Positions 27,051-39,173 of a stretch of 64,000 nucleotides of DNA are shown piece by piece. The DNA is from Enterococcus ureilyticus (GTDB lineage Bacteria > Bacillota > Bacilli > Lactobacillales > Enterococcaceae). The position numbers and the translations under genes were made by a program. Below the pieces are notes generated by a model, which was not told where the DNA came from, searched no databases, and saw only the letters and a program-made list of their open reading frames with translations. The stretch covers positions 124,001-188,000 of the forward strand of contig NZ_MIKC01000039.1 of the NCBI RefSeq assembly GCF_001730315.1, given 5' to 3'. Within the stretch, counting starts at the first letter, position 1; each line of letters opens with the position of its first letter.

Positions 27051-28294
27051 TCAATTTAAAATTATAGAAGTTACGGAAGCTGTAGTTCTCTTTAATACTT
27101 TGATATGGTTATTCAAGCATTCTAACGGTCCGTTGGAATGAGGCAAATCCAACGCATTTTTAATGCCCGTTTGAACTTTTTTAAAGGTATTAATGGTCGT
27201 TTGATAATAAGCTGGAAGCCTAGAATAATCTTGTTCTAATAACGCATGAAACTGTCGTAATCTCTTGTTTGTATGGCATAGAGAAACTTCTGATAACAGG
27301 TATAGCCAGCTCTCAATTCTTCATCATAAGCAAGTAACCGATCCACGAGTTCTATTTCTGTTAAATAGGCACGGAAAGAAGGACGCCACTGGCGTTTTTC
27401 AAAATTGAGCTTCGATTGATTCTTTTGAAGCAGTTTCCAGTATTTCTTTAGATGACGATATTTTTTTGCCTCTCCATTTCCCTTATGAAGAAAGGTATTC
27501 ATTCGTTGAATTCGGTGTTTTAAGAACGTTCGCCCAATGTGTTGCACAATATGGAAGCGATCAAGAATAATCTGAGCCTTTGGAAATAGTTTCTTAATTA
27601 AAGAAAAATAAGGCGCATACATATCGCAAACAATGTATTTTACCCCTTCACGAACAGAGAAAAAAATCGTGAGAAATAACGTTCTAAAAAAAAAGCTGCC
27701 GATTTTCAATGACATCAATTAATTGCCTTTTTGCCCGTCCATCATGATAAAGCTCATAGAAGCAGCGACTTGTTTCACTGATTTAAATTCATCAAAACAA
27801 AGAACTTCTGGCAATGTGAGCCGATTGATTTTTTTTGGTTCGTAAAACTGTTTCAATACGCGATAAAAAGAGGAAACAGAGACCTTCTTTTGACAGGCAA
27901 TTTCGCTTATAGACGTAGTGTTTCGTAGACGCTCGGCAATCGAAAGCTTGACTTTCTTCGAGATTGAGCAACACTTTTCGATATGACTTGTTTCAGCGAC
28001 AAAGGTTCTATCACAAGAATGACAGAAGAAAGGTTGTTTCTATAAGCATGAATACGTTTGAACCTCAGAGACATCATTCAGTAAAATCAGACACGTTGTA
28101 AAGCTCCAAAGAATAATCGAACCGTTTTCTTTGGCACCACAATGATGATAGGAGTGAGCGAAATAATCCAATGTACCAGAAAATACGTGGCAGATTCGTC
28201 CTTTGATTCGTTCCTTTTTTAAAGAATTTTCATTAAAAGTAATATTTAAGTCTAGAATATCTAAGGTATTTTTGATAAGATTTGTATAGGACAT
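27051..28294 (-). pseudogene. ISL3 family transposase, multiply frameshifted
   Basis: The N-terminal part (28294 down to about 28040) reads MSYTNLIKNTLDILDLNITF with a following FSGTLDYF and CGAKENG, the zinc-binding start of ISL3 transposases, with one Cys already lost. The middle (about 27718-27236) has VKYIVCDMYAPYFSLIKKLF and ILDRFHIVQHI, part of the DDE core. The C-terminus (27235-27051) reads LLEQDYSRLPAYYQTTINTF and later HSNGPLECLNNHIKVLKR, where ISL3 proteins have GPLEGxNNxIK. These pieces are in different frames with stops between, so the gene is dead. An AAAGGAG ribosome site precedes the start. Confidence 0.85.
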
Positions 28295-28419
28295 CTTGAT
28301 TTCTCCTTTTTGAATGGTTTTAGACGACTTAATTCTAAAGGATATCAGGGTGTCTTTTCTATTATTTTGTATTAAAAAGATGCTGGTGAGCTCTCAAACA
28401 TCAGAAAGTATAGAGCCCT

Positions 28420-28526
28420 TTTTTGCTGTTTTAAATGTTAGGAAAATTCAAGAGTTTTTTTGCCTTTTTTTAATTAGGATCTTGTTGCAGAATAATTCGT
28501 AAAATTTTGAGAGATATTCTGATCAC
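28420..28526. other. Short gap between the IS remnant and the GntR gene
   Basis: T-rich DNA with no gene. TTTTTTGCCTTTTTTT near 28456 could act in termination, but no clean hairpin was found. Confidence 0.3.
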
Positions 28527-29222
28527 TTAGCCTTGTAAGAAGAATTGAGAGTGTTCATAATGATAGTAATTTTTGGCGAAATCAAAGGGATCGCCAGTAT
28601 TTGTATAATATATTTCTTCTACTAATAGCACGGGGGAATCTTCTGGTAGTTCTAAATACCGGGAGATTTCCCCCTTTGTTTTATGAACACTTAAATATTT
28701 ATCAGAAAAGCCTATATGAATATTTAAGGCTTTTTCTAAATAGTGGAATATTGAGTCCTCTGCAATCGATTCATTCAAAAAAGTGACAACACTCATTTTG
28801 TAATAAGATTCTTCTACACATAATATTTGTCCCCGAATCGATTGAACACGTTTTACTAGGTATACATCATCATCAAGCGTGCAATGCAAATTATTTGCCA
28901 CTTCTTCCGTTGCTTTGACAATTGTCACGTTAATTACTTTTGAAACAACATCAAAATAAGTCAAATCTCCTGAAAATCCTTGATTTTCTAACAAAGTGAT
29001 ATAGCCTTTGCGCTTTCTTCGGCGCACGAAAATACCGCTACCTTGAACTTGATAAATGACGCTACGTGATTCCAACACTTTTAATGTTTGTAAAATTGTA
29101 TTTTTGCTAACCTGATATTCGGTGACTAATTCACTAACACTAGGTAATTTTGTTCCTTGAGGAAGATTTTCAGTTTGGATTTTAGTTTCAATTTGTTGTG
29201 CGACTTCTTGATATTTCAGCAT
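28527..29222 (-). CDS. GntR/HutC family regulator with UTRA domain
   Basis: A 231-residue repressor. The N-terminal winged helix-turn-helix (residues 1-70) includes LPSVSELVTEYQVSKNTILQ. The C-terminal UTRA ligand-binding domain (about 85-228) includes YLVKRVQSIRGQILCVEESY and FDFAKNYYHYEHSQF. Members of this group bind phosphorylated sugars and repress sugar PTS operons. It is divergent from the EIIBCA gene at 29411 and probably represses it and the GH1 gene. GGAGG lies about 5-8 bases before the ATG. Confidence 0.92.
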   Translation of the reverse strand: MLKYQEVAQQIETKIQTENLPQGTKLPSVSELVTEYQVSKNTILQTLKVLESRSVIYQVQGSGIFVRRRKRKGYITLLENQGFSGDLTYFDVVSKVINVTIVKATEEVANNLHCTLDDDVYLVKRVQSIRGQILCVEESYYKMSVVTFLNESIAEDSIFHYLEKALNIHIGFSDKYLSVHKTKGEISRYLELPEDSPVLLVEEIYYTNTGDPFDFAKNYYHYEHSQFFLQG

Positions 29223-29327
29223 AAGTTCCTCCGATAAAGATTTTCTGATTTCAATAGATCAGTTAATTTTAAAAGGTTTTCTAGTTAAGTTTATCAGTAA
29301 AAGAATATTTGTAAATAAAAATAGTTA

Positions 29328-29356
29328 TTGACAAATTGTTTGGTTACATTTATATT
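29328..29356 (+). promoter_or_regulatory. Promoter of the EIIBCA-GH1 operon
   Basis: A perfect TTGACA at 29328-29333, 17 bases and TATATT at 29351-29356. The area downstream contains TTACATTTA and TAAATGTA in inverted arrangement (about 29344-29352 and 29376-29384), a candidate operator for the divergent GntR regulator. Confidence 0.7.
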
Positions 29357-29410
29357 ATACCCATACAATTGAAATGTAAATGTATAATTTATAAAAAAAG
29401 GGAGTTTTTA

Positions 29411-31297
29411 ATGTTGAGCGGAAAAGTCAGGGATTATTCAAAATTAGCAAGTGATATTTTGACTATCGTAAAAGCGGATAATATTGTGAGTGTTGCTCGT
29501 TGTGCCACGCGTCTGCGACTTGTATTGAAAGCGAGTACACCTGAGATGAAAGAGCAATTATCTCAATTAACAGGTGTGATTACTGCGGTTGAGTCTGGTG
29601 GTCAAATGCAAATTGTAATCGGTACTCATGTTGGGGAGGTTTACGATGCGTTTATTAAGCTAGGAGAGGTGGAAAATCTATCAAGTGATGATGCGCCGAA
29701 AGGATCCATTTTAAATCGCCTTGTTGCGACAATGTCAGCTGTTTTTGCCCCGTTCATTTATGTTTTAGCGGCAGCAGGAATTTTACAAGGGATTTTGATT
29801 TTAGTGAATTTGGCATTTCCAACGTTTGCGGAAACAGGTACGTATCAAGTATTTAGTTTTATCTCTTGGGCTCCATTTACCTTTCTACCTATCTTTATTG
29901 CAGTAACAGCTTCTCGCCATTTTAAGTCAAATATGTATATAGCCATTGCCTGTTGTGCGGCATTAGTTTCGCCGACTTGGGCTGAGATGGCAGGTACGAT
30001 TGCTTCAGGTCAAGCAATTACTTTTTTTAACATTCCTTTATCTGAAACTGTTTATACATCTTCAGTTTTACCGCCACTGATTTTGGTTTGGCTCTTATCT
30101 TATTTGGAGCATTTTATTGAAAAAAGAATTCCAAGTGTAGTACGTTCATTGTTTGTACCATTGATCTGTCTAATCATTATGGTACCTTTAACTATTTTGA
30201 TCATCGGACCGATTTCATCAGGTGCAGCAACAGCGATTGCAAATGGCTATAACTTCTTAGCGGAAAATGTGCCGTTTTTAGCAGCTGGAATTATTGGGAG
30301 TATCTGGCAAGTCATTGTAATTTTTGGGGTTCATTGGGGTGTTACGCCGATGGTTCTAGCTAACTTTGATTTGTATGGTCGGGACTCTTTCCAAGCATTT
30401 CAAACTATTGCTGTGATTGCGCAAGTCGGAGCTGCTTTAGCTGTTTTCTTAAAAACACGTAATAAAGAAATGAAAGGTGTTTCTTTATCAGCTTTTATCA
30501 CTGGGATTTTTGGTATTACTGAGCCAGCTATTTACGGTGTCACTTTACGTTTGAAAAAACCGTTCATTTACGGTTGCATTTCTGGTGGTATCGGAGCCAT
30601 TGTAGCTAGTTTCTTTAATCCGTATTACTATGCTTATGCAGGGTTACCGGGTGTCTTAACAACCGTTAATGCGATTAGTAAGGATAATCCAAGTTCGTTT
30701 ATCGGGATTGTAATCGGGTCATTAATTGCATTAGTAGGACCAGTTGTCCTAGCTCAGGTTTTTGGCACTGGTGAAACCAGAGCAGATGATCAAGAATTAA
30801 CCCAGGAGCTAGCGACTGGAGAACCTATGATGACAGTAGATGGACCAAAAACTCCTATTTTAGCACCCTTAGCAGGGGACGTTGTACCGTTGAGTCAAGT
30901 GCCAGATGAAGTGTTTGCTAGCGGTGTTATGGGCAATGGAGTTGCCATTGAACCGAGCGATAACAAAATTTATGCACCATTTTCGGGAACGGTTAGCGCT
31001 GTTTTTGATTCAAAACATGCTGTGGGCTTAACATCTAAGGAAGGTGTAGAGTTACTGATTCATGTTGGGTTGGACACAGTGAATATGCATGGTGAAGGCT
31101 TTGACTATTTTGTGAAACAGGATCAAGAAATTCAAGTCGGAGAGCTACTGTTAAGTTTTGACAGTGAAAAAATTCAAGCTGCAGGTTATGTAGCAACAAC
31201 GATTGTTGTGGTACCGAATAGTAATGAACTAAAAGACATGTTAATTACAGAAAAGACTCATGTAGATCGAAACGATATAATTTTAGACTTTAACTAA
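29411..31297 (+). CDS. PTS beta-glucoside-type EIIBCA
   Basis: A 628-residue fused PTS permease. EIIB is at residues 1-90 with the phosphocysteine in SVARCATRLRL near 26. EIIC (about 100-455) has ten or so membrane segments and the conserved GITEPAIYGVTLRLKKPF near 370. EIIA (about 480-628) has the active His in LLIHVGLDTVNMHG near 553. It imports and phosphorylates a beta-glucoside or related sugar. The ATG at 29411 has GGGAG 6 bases upstream; a longer reading frame from 29336 would start inside the promoter. The GH1 gene follows 34 bases later. Confidence 0.94.
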   Translation: MLSGKVRDYSKLASDILTIVKADNIVSVARCATRLRLVLKASTPEMKEQLSQLTGVITAVESGGQMQIVIGTHVGEVYDAFIKLGEVENLSSDDAPKGSILNRLVATMSAVFAPFIYVLAAAGILQGILILVNLAFPTFAETGTYQVFSFISWAPFTFLPIFIAVTASRHFKSNMYIAIACCAALVSPTWAEMAGTIASGQAITFFNIPLSETVYTSSVLPPLILVWLLSYLEHFIEKRIPSVVRSLFVPLICLIIMVPLTILIIGPISSGAATAIANGYNFLAENVPFLAAGIIGSIWQVIVIFGVHWGVTPMVLANFDLYGRDSFQAFQTIAVIAQVGAALAVFLKTRNKEMKGVSLSAFITGIFGITEPAIYGVTLRLKKPFIYGCISGGIGAIVASFFNPYYYAYAGLPGVLTTVNAISKDNPSSFIGIVIGSLIALVGPVVLAQVFGTGETRADDQELTQELATGEPMMTVDGPKTPILAPLAGDVVPLSQVPDEVFASGVMGNGVAIEPSDNKIYAPFSGTVSAVFDSKHAVGLTSKEGVELLIHVGLDTVNMHGEGFDYFVKQDQEIQVGELLLSFDSEKIQAAGYVATTIVVVPNSNELKDMLITEKTHVDRNDIILDFN

Positions 31298-31301
31298 ATA
31301 A

Positions 31302-32759
<1,458 letters not shown>

Positions 32760-32789
32760 GTAGTTTTAATCCATTATTATGAGAGAGAG

Positions 32790-32856
32790 ACACCTTGAAT
32801 CTCCTTTTGTACTAGGTTTTGGTGACTTAGTATCAAAGAGAGTCAGGGTGTTTTTT
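32790..32856 (+). terminator. Terminator of the EIIBCA-GH1 operon
   Basis: A long imperfect stem from ACACCTTGA and CTCC to GAGAG and TCAGGGTGT, followed by six T. Confidence 0.65.
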
Positions 32857-32893
32857 GGGATGGGATAAAAAGCATATCTAGGTAATTTAAAAA

Positions 32894-32920
32894 GGCTCTT
32901 TGTCAAGTATTTTTGGTGGA
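32894..32920. repeat. Solo ISL3-like terminal sequence
   Basis: GGCTCTTTGTCAAGTATTTT followed by TGGTGGA matches about 21 of 27 bases of the IS end at 26922. No transposase is attached. It is probably a scar of a lost or mostly deleted ISL3 element. Confidence 0.45.
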
Positions 32921-33051
32921 AAAGAACTTTTTATTTTGTACAAAAACTAACTAATTGAAGAGTTGCAGATTAGAATTGTGGTTTTTGGGGAAAATAAATC
33001 AATTGTTTGGTAGAAATACAAAAAAAGATTTTGGAATAAAGCAAATGAAAG

Positions 33052-33219
33052 GAGTCTGGGACATAACTTTACGAGTTATATCTCAGACTCAAAAAATCCG
33101 TATAAACGGTGGGAGCAGAAGCAATCCCTTCGGAAATAAGCCGAAATTCACAAAAATTTGAAGAGCAATTTTCGTGAATTCCTTCTTATTTCTCGGGATT
33201 AAACACTCCTGTCCCAACC
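33052..33219. repeat. Complex palindromic intergenic element
   Basis: Two consecutive foldback units. The first pairs GAGTCTGGGACATAACT (33052-33068) with AGTTATATCTCAGACTC (33074-33090). The second (33108-33219) nests GGTGGGA/GTCCCAACC, AATCCC/GGGATT, AAATAAG/CTTATTT and GAAATTCAC/GTGAATTCC arms. Similar elements are familiar from enterococcal intergenic regions. A short frame across it (32955-33161) has no ribosome site and is not a gene. Confidence 0.8.
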
Positions 33220-33228
33220 TCCTTTTGT

Positions 33229-33543
33229 TTAATTCTCCACAAGTGCGGAAGAGATTGGGATCGAAATTTCAATGACATCTTTTAACTCAATGATTGAAAT
33301 TTGATCGTGGTCATATTTATCCTTAGGAATCCGTTTTAATAGATACTTTAGAATTTCATTGATTTCCGTTTTTCGAACAGCGCGTTTTTTGTTCACAATC
33401 AATATTTCTGCATGTTGGGTAGCTTCTGTATAAACGACGGTCGTATTACCCGCTGAATAAACTTTAACAAAGTATGCATCGGTATTTTCTAGTTGTTTAT
33501 TGACTAACCGTTTATAACTATTAGTTACGTTGACTAGTTTCAT
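33229..33543 (-). CDS. DUF1827 family protein
   Basis: A 104-residue cytosolic protein that starts MKLVNVTNSYKRLVNKQLEN and contains VYSAGNTTVVYTEA and RIPKDKYDHDQISIIELKD. This matches the small DUF1827 family of enterococci, streptococci and lactococci, which has no established function. The ATG at 33543 follows GAGGTGAAAAAC; an upstream in-frame extension of 20 codons has no ribosome site. It sits between the palindromic element and clpE on the same strand as clpE. Confidence 0.85.
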   Translation of the reverse strand: MKLVNVTNSYKRLVNKQLENTDAYFVKVYSAGNTTVVYTEATQHAEILIVNKKRAVRKTEINEILKYLLKRIPKDKYDHDQISIIELKDVIEISIPISSALVEN

Positions 33544-33710
33544 GTTTTTCACCTCATTCGATTCTTTATTTTTGACTTTGATAATAAAAAACAGAATATT
33601 CACAGCTCAAAAAAGCTGAAATAGTCTTTTTCAAATTTGATATAATCCTTATTCATCTTAATTATAAATTTTTTTAGCTTAAATAAAAAGAAATTTGTCT
33701 TAAAAAGCAC

Positions 33711-33741
33711 AAAAAAGTCAATCAGTTTGCCTGATTGACTT
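33711..33741 (-). terminator. Terminator of clpE
   Basis: On the minus strand AAGTCAATCAG pairs with CTGATTGACTT, followed by TTTTTTG. Confidence 0.9.
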
Positions 33742-33747
33742 CACTTT

Positions 33748-36003
33748 TTATTCTGTTTCAGTAGTTTCTGTGCTGATATCACTAGGATCTGATGTTATCT
33801 CACCTGTCACAATGATCTTACCATCATCGTCTAGTTTAGCCAGCAATTGATGCTCTTCAGGATGGTCTAAGAAGTATTCGGCGATACCATCTTCGATTTG
33901 TTCTTGGATCGTGCGACGTAATGGGCGAGCGCCCATTGCAGGATCGTAGCCTAAATCTACAAGTTTTTCTTTCACATCTATTGGGACATCAATGTGAATT
34001 TTTTGATGAGCAAGTAAGTCGTTGACATCATCTAACATGAGGCTAACGATGTTCATCAAGTTTTCTTTACTCAATGCTTTAAACTCAATGATCCCATCAA
34101 AACGGTTCAAGAATTCAGGTGTAAAGAAATTATTCAACTGTCCTAAAACAGATTTTGTTAGACCGTCACGAGCAGCGCCAAACCCAACATTGGCTTCGAC
34201 ATTACCAGTTCCAGCGTTACTTGTCATGATAATGATTGTATCTTTGAAGCTGACTGTTCTACCTTGGGCATCTGTTAATCGACCATCATCCAGAATTTGT
34301 AAGAACATGTGCAATACATCAGGATGAGCTTTTTCAATTTCATCTAATAAGATCAAGCTGTATGGATTACGACGGACTTTTTCAGTTAATTGTCCTGCTT
34401 CATCATAGCCCACATAACCAGGGGGTGAACCGATCAATTTAGAGACACTGTGTTTTTCCATGTATTCACTCATATCAAAACGGATCATCGAATCTTCTGA
34501 ACCAAATAACTCGTAAGCTAATTGTTTAGCCAATTCGGTTTTCCCAACACCTGTTGGTCCCACAAATAAGAAAGAACCAATTGGTCGGTTTTGTTTGCCT
34601 AGACCAACACGGTTACGGCGAATCGCTTTTGAAACACGATCAACGGCATCGTCTTGTCCAACAACATGAGCTTTTAAGTCGACTGCTAAGTTTTTCAATT
34701 GTGTTTGTTCTTTTTCTTTCAAATCACCAACGGGGATACCTGTTTTTTGTTCAACAATGGCTTCGATATTTTTTTCATCGATCACTGGTGTTTCTTCGTC
34801 ACTGATCTGTTTTTCTTTCATAGCTTGTAATTTATTGATTTGATCACGGTAGTAGGCCGCTTTTTCAAAATCTTCTTCTGCAGAAGCCTGTTGTTTTTGT
34901 TTTTCAGCATCTGCTAGTTTTTTTTCAATTGTTTTGGGATCGACGATTTGGATCGTTAAGTTCATTTTAGAACCTGATTCATCTAATAGGTCGATTGCTT
35001 TATCCGGTAAAAAACGGTCTTGAATGTACCGGTTGGATAAAGTTGCTGCTGCTTTGATTGCTTCGTCTGTGTATTTTACATGATGGTAATCTTCATAACG
35101 TTTTTGTAGCCCTTTAAGGATGGCAATCGTTTCGTCTACGGTTGGTTCATCAACACGAACTGGCTGCATCCGACGTTCTAAAGCTGCATCTTTTTCGATG
35201 ATACGGTACTCATTCAAAGTAGTTGCACCGACCATCTGTAATTCACCACGAGCAAGTGCTGGTTTTAAAATATTGCCAGCATCCATATTACCGTCACCAG
35301 CAGCACCGGCCCCTACGATTTCATGAACTTCATCAATGAATAAAATAATATTTTCTGCTTGTTTGATTTCTTCGATCAGCTTTTGCATCCGTTCTTCAAA
35401 CTGTCCACGAATACCAGTACCTTGAACAAGTGAAACCACATCTAAGCGAATGACTTCTTTGTCTAATAGTTTTTGCGGTACATCACCATCAATGATTTTT
35501 TGAGCTAAACCTTCAACAACTGCTGTTTTACCAACACCAGGTTCACCGATTAAAACGGGATTATTTTTAGTTCGGCGGTTCAAGATTTCAATCACTCGTT
35601 TGATTTCTTCATCACGACCAACTACTGGATCGATATCGCCATTTCTAGCAGCTTCAGTGATGTTGATACCATATTCGCCCAAGAGCCCATTTGATTGACC
35701 AGCTCCGCCTCTTGGTGGCTGGCCACCATTAAAGCCATTACCGTCGCCAAATTGAGTTGGCGGTGTTTGACCATTAGGATTCCCTTGTTGTTCTTGCATT
35801 TGACGGGATAAAGAGCGATATAAATCATCTAAACTTCCAAAACCAAATGGATCTTGTTGAGACATTGTTGGTTGATTATCATTTGCTTGTGCTTTTAGTT
35901 TTTGATAGCAACTTTGACAGTAATCCAATTGTTTTCTTTGACCATTAACATTGGCATATAAATGAATCGTTGCTGGATTTTGTTGACAATTTTGACAAAT
36001 CAT
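33748..36003 (-). CDS. clpE: ATP-dependent Clp protease ATPase subunit ClpE
   Basis: A 751-residue Clp/Hsp100 ATPase. ClpE is identified by its N-terminal four-Cys zinc finger (CQNC ... CQSC, residues 3-33), which replaces the ClpC-type N-domain. AAA-1 has GEPGVGKTA near 150, a UVR motif lies near 375, and AAA-2 has GPTGVGKTE near 485 with VGF and arginine-finger regions following. It unfolds substrates for ClpP or disaggregates them. The ATG at 36003 gives the family start MICQNCQ. A CtsR box sits upstream, so heat-shock control is expected. Confidence 0.96.
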   Translation of the reverse strand: MICQNCQQNPATIHLYANVNGQRKQLDYCQSCYQKLKAQANDNQPTMSQQDPFGFGSLDDLYRSLSRQMQEQQGNPNGQTPPTQFGDGNGFNGGQPPRGGAGQSNGLLGEYGINITEAARNGDIDPVVGRDEEIKRVIEILNRRTKNNPVLIGEPGVGKTAVVEGLAQKIIDGDVPQKLLDKEVIRLDVVSLVQGTGIRGQFEERMQKLIEEIKQAENIILFIDEVHEIVGAGAAGDGNMDAGNILKPALARGELQMVGATTLNEYRIIEKDAALERRMQPVRVDEPTVDETIAILKGLQKRYEDYHHVKYTDEAIKAAATLSNRYIQDRFLPDKAIDLLDESGSKMNLTIQIVDPKTIEKKLADAEKQKQQASAEEDFEKAAYYRDQINKLQAMKEKQISDEETPVIDEKNIEAIVEQKTGIPVGDLKEKEQTQLKNLAVDLKAHVVGQDDAVDRVSKAIRRNRVGLGKQNRPIGSFLFVGPTGVGKTELAKQLAYELFGSEDSMIRFDMSEYMEKHSVSKLIGSPPGYVGYDEAGQLTEKVRRNPYSLILLDEIEKAHPDVLHMFLQILDDGRLTDAQGRTVSFKDTIIIMTSNAGTGNVEANVGFGAARDGLTKSVLGQLNNFFTPEFLNRFDGIIEFKALSKENLMNIVSLMLDDVNDLLAHQKIHIDVPIDVKEKLVDLGYDPAMGARPLRRTIQEQIEDGIAEYFLDHPEEHQLLAKLDDDGKIIVTGEITSDPSDISTETTETE

Positions 36004-36074
36004 AGGATAAAACACGTCCTTTCAAAATAAGACTAATTTTGTATCAAAGTCCTTTAGATAAAGTCAAGTAGTCT

Positions 36075-36128
36075 GTTGACCATTTTTGACCTTTGAGATT
36101 ATTATAGCATCTTTTTAGTAAGAATCAA
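36075..36128 (-). promoter_or_regulatory. clpE promoter and CtsR operator
   Basis: On the minus strand TTGATT (36128-36123), 16 bases and TATAAT (36106-36101) are followed by AAGGTCAAAAATGGTCAAC (36093-36075). That is the tandem heptad recognised by CtsR, (A/G)GTCAAA-nnn-(A/G)GTCAAA, with one mismatch at the last base. The site lies just downstream of the -10, where a repressor would block transcription. Confidence 0.85.
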
Positions 36129-36333
36129 GCAATTGAACTCTAGATTTAGTGAAGAGAATAAAGAAGAAATTCCAATCAATTATGCGTAATAATCTACAAT
36201 AATGAAATTTATTCTATTTTTATAAAAATAATCCGGTTTATTTATAGTGAAATCAGTGGAATTTAGACAAATATCTAATTTTGTCATACAATGACCACAG
36301 GTTAAAAATAAAAATGAAAGCTGTGATCGATTA

Positions 36334-36525
36334 ATGAACGAAAATTCGTTTAAAGAACAAATCAACGCCTTGAAAGAGGGAGAAATTTCTGAATTTACAG
36401 TTGAACCGCAGGATTTTACCGCTTTTAGAGAAGTCTGGAAAAATCTGCCTGATAGAATGTCTTTTGTCGGAGAAGCTGGATTAAATGGACGAATTATATA
36501 TCGTTATATGAAGGAAGAAGAGTAA
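36334..36525 (+). CDS. Conserved-looking 63-residue protein of unknown function
   Basis: A short acidic protein beginning MNENSFKEQINALKEGEISE, with TVEPQDFTAFREVWKNLPDR in the middle and a basic-acidic end RYMKEEE. There is no signal peptide or membrane segment. A promoter-like TAGACA, 17 bases and TACAAT lies at about 36266-36294, but the Shine-Dalgarno sequence is weak. It sits between clpE and ptsH, an order resembling E. faecalis. I do not recognise a function. Confidence 0.6.
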   Translation: MNENSFKEQINALKEGEISEFTVEPQDFTAFREVWKNLPDRMSFVGEAGLNGRIIYRYMKEEE

Positions 36526-36698
36526 TCGATGTTTTGATTCAATAAAAAATAGGTGAAAAGTGTTGTAACTACTCACAAAAAATGGTAATCTTAAAAATTG
36601 AAAGGGTATTATCCAGATTCTAGTTTCTTTTGAAACGTATCATGAAAGGAAAACCCTAACATAAAAAATTATTTTACTTACGAAGGAGACCGATTTAT

Positions 36699-36965
36699 AT
36701 GGAAAAGAAAGAATTTCACATCGTAGCAGAAACAGGGATTCACGCTCGTCCAGCTACATTATTAGTACAAACTGCAAGTAAATTTAACTCAGATATTAAC
36801 TTAGAATACAAAGGTAAATCTGTTAACCTTAAATCAATCATGGGCGTTATGTCTTTAGGCGTTGGCCAAGGTTCAGACGTAACAATCTCTGTTGACGGTG
36901 TTGACGAAGCAGATGCATTAGCAGCTATCGTAGACACAATGCAAAAAGAAGGATTGTCAGAATAA
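36699..36965 (+). CDS. ptsH: Phosphocarrier protein HPr
   Basis: An 88-residue HPr. His15 in [10 protein letters not shown] is the catalytic phosphorylation site fed by enzyme I, and Ser46 in [11 protein letters not shown] is the HPr-kinase site used with CcpA in catabolite repression. Both surrounding motifs are canonical. CGAAGGAG precedes the ATG. The stop codon overlaps the ptsI start (TAATG), so the two are translationally coupled. It serves the two sugar PTS systems in this window as well as others. Confidence 0.98.
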   Translation: MEKKEFHIVAETGIHARPATLLVQTASKFNSDINLEYKGKSVNLKSIMGVMSLGVGQGSDVTISVDGVDEADALAAIVDTMQKEGLSE

Positions 36966-38692
36966 TGTCTGAAATGCTAAAGGGAATTGCCGCAAGTGAT
37001 GGTGTCGCTATTGCTAAAGCTTACCTGTTAGTTCAACCTGATTTGTCTTTCGATAAAAAGTCTGTAGAGGATACAACTGCTGAAGAAAGCCGTTTAGACG
37101 ATGCTTTAGCAAAATCTACGACTGAGTTGCAAGCAATCAGAGAAAAAGCAGCGCAAAGCCTTGGTGAAGAAGAAGCACAAGTATTTGACGCACATTTAAT
37201 GGTTTTAGCTGACCCAGAAATGATCGGTCAAATTAAACAAAACATTCAAGATAATAAAGTAAATGCTGAATCTGCGTTAAAAGAAGTAACAGATATGTAT
37301 ATCGGTATGTTCGAAGCAATGGATGATAATGCCTATATGCAAGAACGTGCAGCAGATATTCGTGACGTTGCAAAACGCATTTTAGCTCATTTATTAGGTG
37401 TTACTCTTCCTAATCCTTCAATGATCAACGAAGAGGTAGTTGTGGTTGCCCATGACTTAACACCAAGTGATACTGCTCAATTAGATCGTACGTATGTGAA
37501 AGCATTCGTAACGGATATTGGCGGACGTACATCACATTCAGCGATTATGGCTCGCTCTCTTGAAATTCCTGCAATTGTAGGAACAAAAGAAATCACTGCC
37601 AAAGTCAAAGAAGGCGATATCTTAGCTGTTAACGGAATCGATGGCGATGTCATCATCCACCCAACTGATGTTGAAAAAGCTGATTTTGAAGCAAAAGGCA
37701 AAGAATACGCTGACCTTAAAGTTGAATGGGAAAAACTAAAAAATGCTGAAACAGTGACTGCTGATGGTAAACATATCGAGTTAGCTGCCAACATTGGTAC
37801 TCCTAAAGATTTAGAAGGCGTACACAACAATGGTGCTGAAGCTGTTGGTCTATATCGTACAGAATTCCTTTACATGGATTCTCCAGATTTCCCAACAGAA
37901 GATGAACAATACACAGCTTACACAGCAGTTCTTGAAGGCATGAACGGCAAGCCTGTCGTGGTTCGTACAATGGATATCGGTGGAGATAAAGAATTACCTT
38001 ATCTTCAATTACCGCATGAAATGAACCCGTTCTTAGGTTACCGTGCTTTACGTATCAGCTTATCTGAACGTGGTGACGAAATGTTCCGTACACAAATGCG
38101 CGCATTATTACGTGCTTCTGTTCACGGTAACTTACGTATCATGTTCCCGATGGTTGCAACGTTAAAAGAATTCAGAGCAGCGAAGAGCATCTTTGAAGAA
38201 GAAAAAGCTAAATTAGTTTCTGAAGGAACAAAAGTTTCTGATACGATTCAAGTTGGTATCATGATCGAAATTCCTGCAGCCGCTGTAATTGCGGATAAAT
38301 TCGCCAAAGAAGTTGATTTCTTCAGTATTGGAACAAATGACTTGATTCAATACACAATGGCAGCAGACCGTATGAACGAACGCGTTTCTTACTTATACCA
38401 ACCATATAACCCATCAATCCTACGTTTGATTAAAAACGTGATTGACGCATCTCATGCAGAAGGTAAATGGACTGGTATGTGTGGAGAAATGGGTGGCGAT
38501 CAAATGGCTGTACCATTATTGGTAGGAATGGGATTAGATGAGTTCTCAATGAGTGCGACATCTATTCTTCAAACTCGTAGCTTGATGAAACGTCTAGATA
38601 CTAAGAAAATGGCTGAACTTGCGGATCGTGCGTTGAATGACTGCGATACAATGGAAGAAGTTATTGACTTGGTTAAGGATTATACGAAATAA
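36965..38692 (+). CDS. ptsI: Phosphoenolpyruvate-protein phosphotransferase, enzyme I
   Basis: A 575-residue enzyme I that transfers phosphate from PEP to HPr. The active-site His lies in [16 protein letters not shown] near residue 189. The C-terminal PEP-binding domain contains [20 protein letters not shown], and the catalytic Cys in GMCGEMGGD near 500. Length is standard. It overlaps ptsH by one base, and a strong terminator follows the stop codon. Confidence 0.98.
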   Translation: MSEMLKGIAASDGVAIAKAYLLVQPDLSFDKKSVEDTTAEESRLDDALAKSTTELQAIREKAAQSLGEEEAQVFDAHLMVLADPEMIGQIKQNIQDNKVNAESALKEVTDMYIGMFEAMDDNAYMQERAADIRDVAKRILAHLLGVTLPNPSMINEEVVVVAHDLTPSDTAQLDRTYVKAFVTDIGGRTSHSAIMARSLEIPAIVGTKEITAKVKEGDILAVNGIDGDVIIHPTDVEKADFEAKGKEYADLKVEWEKLKNAETVTADGKHIELAANIGTPKDLEGVHNNGAEAVGLYRTEFLYMDSPDFPTEDEQYTAYTAVLEGMNGKPVVVRTMDIGGDKELPYLQLPHEMNPFLGYRALRISLSERGDEMFRTQMRALLRASVHGNLRIMFPMVATLKEFRAAKSIFEEEKAKLVSEGTKVSDTIQVGIMIEIPAAAVIADKFAKEVDFFSIGTNDLIQYTMAADRMNERVSYLYQPYNPSILRLIKNVIDASHAEGKWTGMCGEMGGDQMAVPLLVGMGLDEFSMSATSILQTRSLMKRLDTKKMAELADRALNDCDTMEEVIDLVKDYTK

Positions 38693-38703
38693 ATAAGTAC
38701 TAA

Positions 38704-38750
38704 AGTCTTCACCATTCAGATTCTGTTCTGAGTGGTGAAGGCTTTTTTTT
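38704..38750 (+). terminator. Terminator of ptsHI
   Basis: CTTCACCA and CAGA arms pair with TCTG and TGGTGAAG, followed by GCTTTTTTTT. Confidence 0.9.
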
Positions 38751-38943
38751 AGTGAATGTTTGGTAATTAAGTCTAGAATGAATACTAATATGGTGGCGTT
38801 TACAATGAAACGGTTTAAGTATATTTGCTACTCCTTTATTTTTATTCATCTATTATATCGTTTTTAATATAAAGTTTGTAATAAATAGTTATTTTAAACA
38901 AAAAATATAAATAAAATGTTAAAAAGTTCAATGAAAAGGACAT

Positions 38944-38957
38944 GGATACCGCTTACA
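38944..38957. promoter_or_regulatory. cre-like site upstream of the NMT1-like/DAACS unit
   Basis: Read on the minus strand, TGTAAGCGGTATCC matches the CcpA consensus TGWAANCGNTNNCA except at the last base. The 481-base gap from ptsI to 39174 otherwise holds only the ptsI terminator and AT-rich DNA. A second cre-like site of the same form lies before allC at 55050. Confidence 0.5.
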
Positions 38958-39173
38958 ATATTATTTATGATAGTTCAAAAAGATTCAAAAGTAGTGAAAC
39001 TCAAGAAACTACGTTGATTACATGTAAGCAAGATTAGCAATCATTGATTCTGAGTCTACAAACAATAATCACACGAATCAAGTAGAGTATTCTCGTGATA
39101 AAAGGTCATAGGAGACCATATAGCATATATTGTTATCAAAACCTAAATATAATCAAAAAGGAGATTTTCTAAA

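Larger units (their letters stand above)
26922..28419 (-). mobile_element. Decayed ISL3-family insertion sequence
   Basis: About 1.5 kb, the size of ISL3 elements. The left end begins ATTCTTTGTCAACTAATGTT, close to known ISL3 ends (GGCTCTTTGTCAA). The right end, read on the other strand from about 28418, gives GGGCTCTATACTTTCTGATG, a diverged inverted copy. Between them lies a broken transposase on the minus strand. A fragment of a second ISL3-like end occurs at 32894. The boundaries are approximate and no target duplication could be confirmed by eye. Confidence 0.6.

Noticed and set aside
32955-33161. 68-residue plus-strand reading frame
   Set aside because: It runs through the palindromic element, has no ribosome site and its sequence is the translation of repeat DNA.
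34022-34327. Plus-strand frames opposite clpE
   Set aside because: They are antisense shadows of clpE and have no supporting signals.
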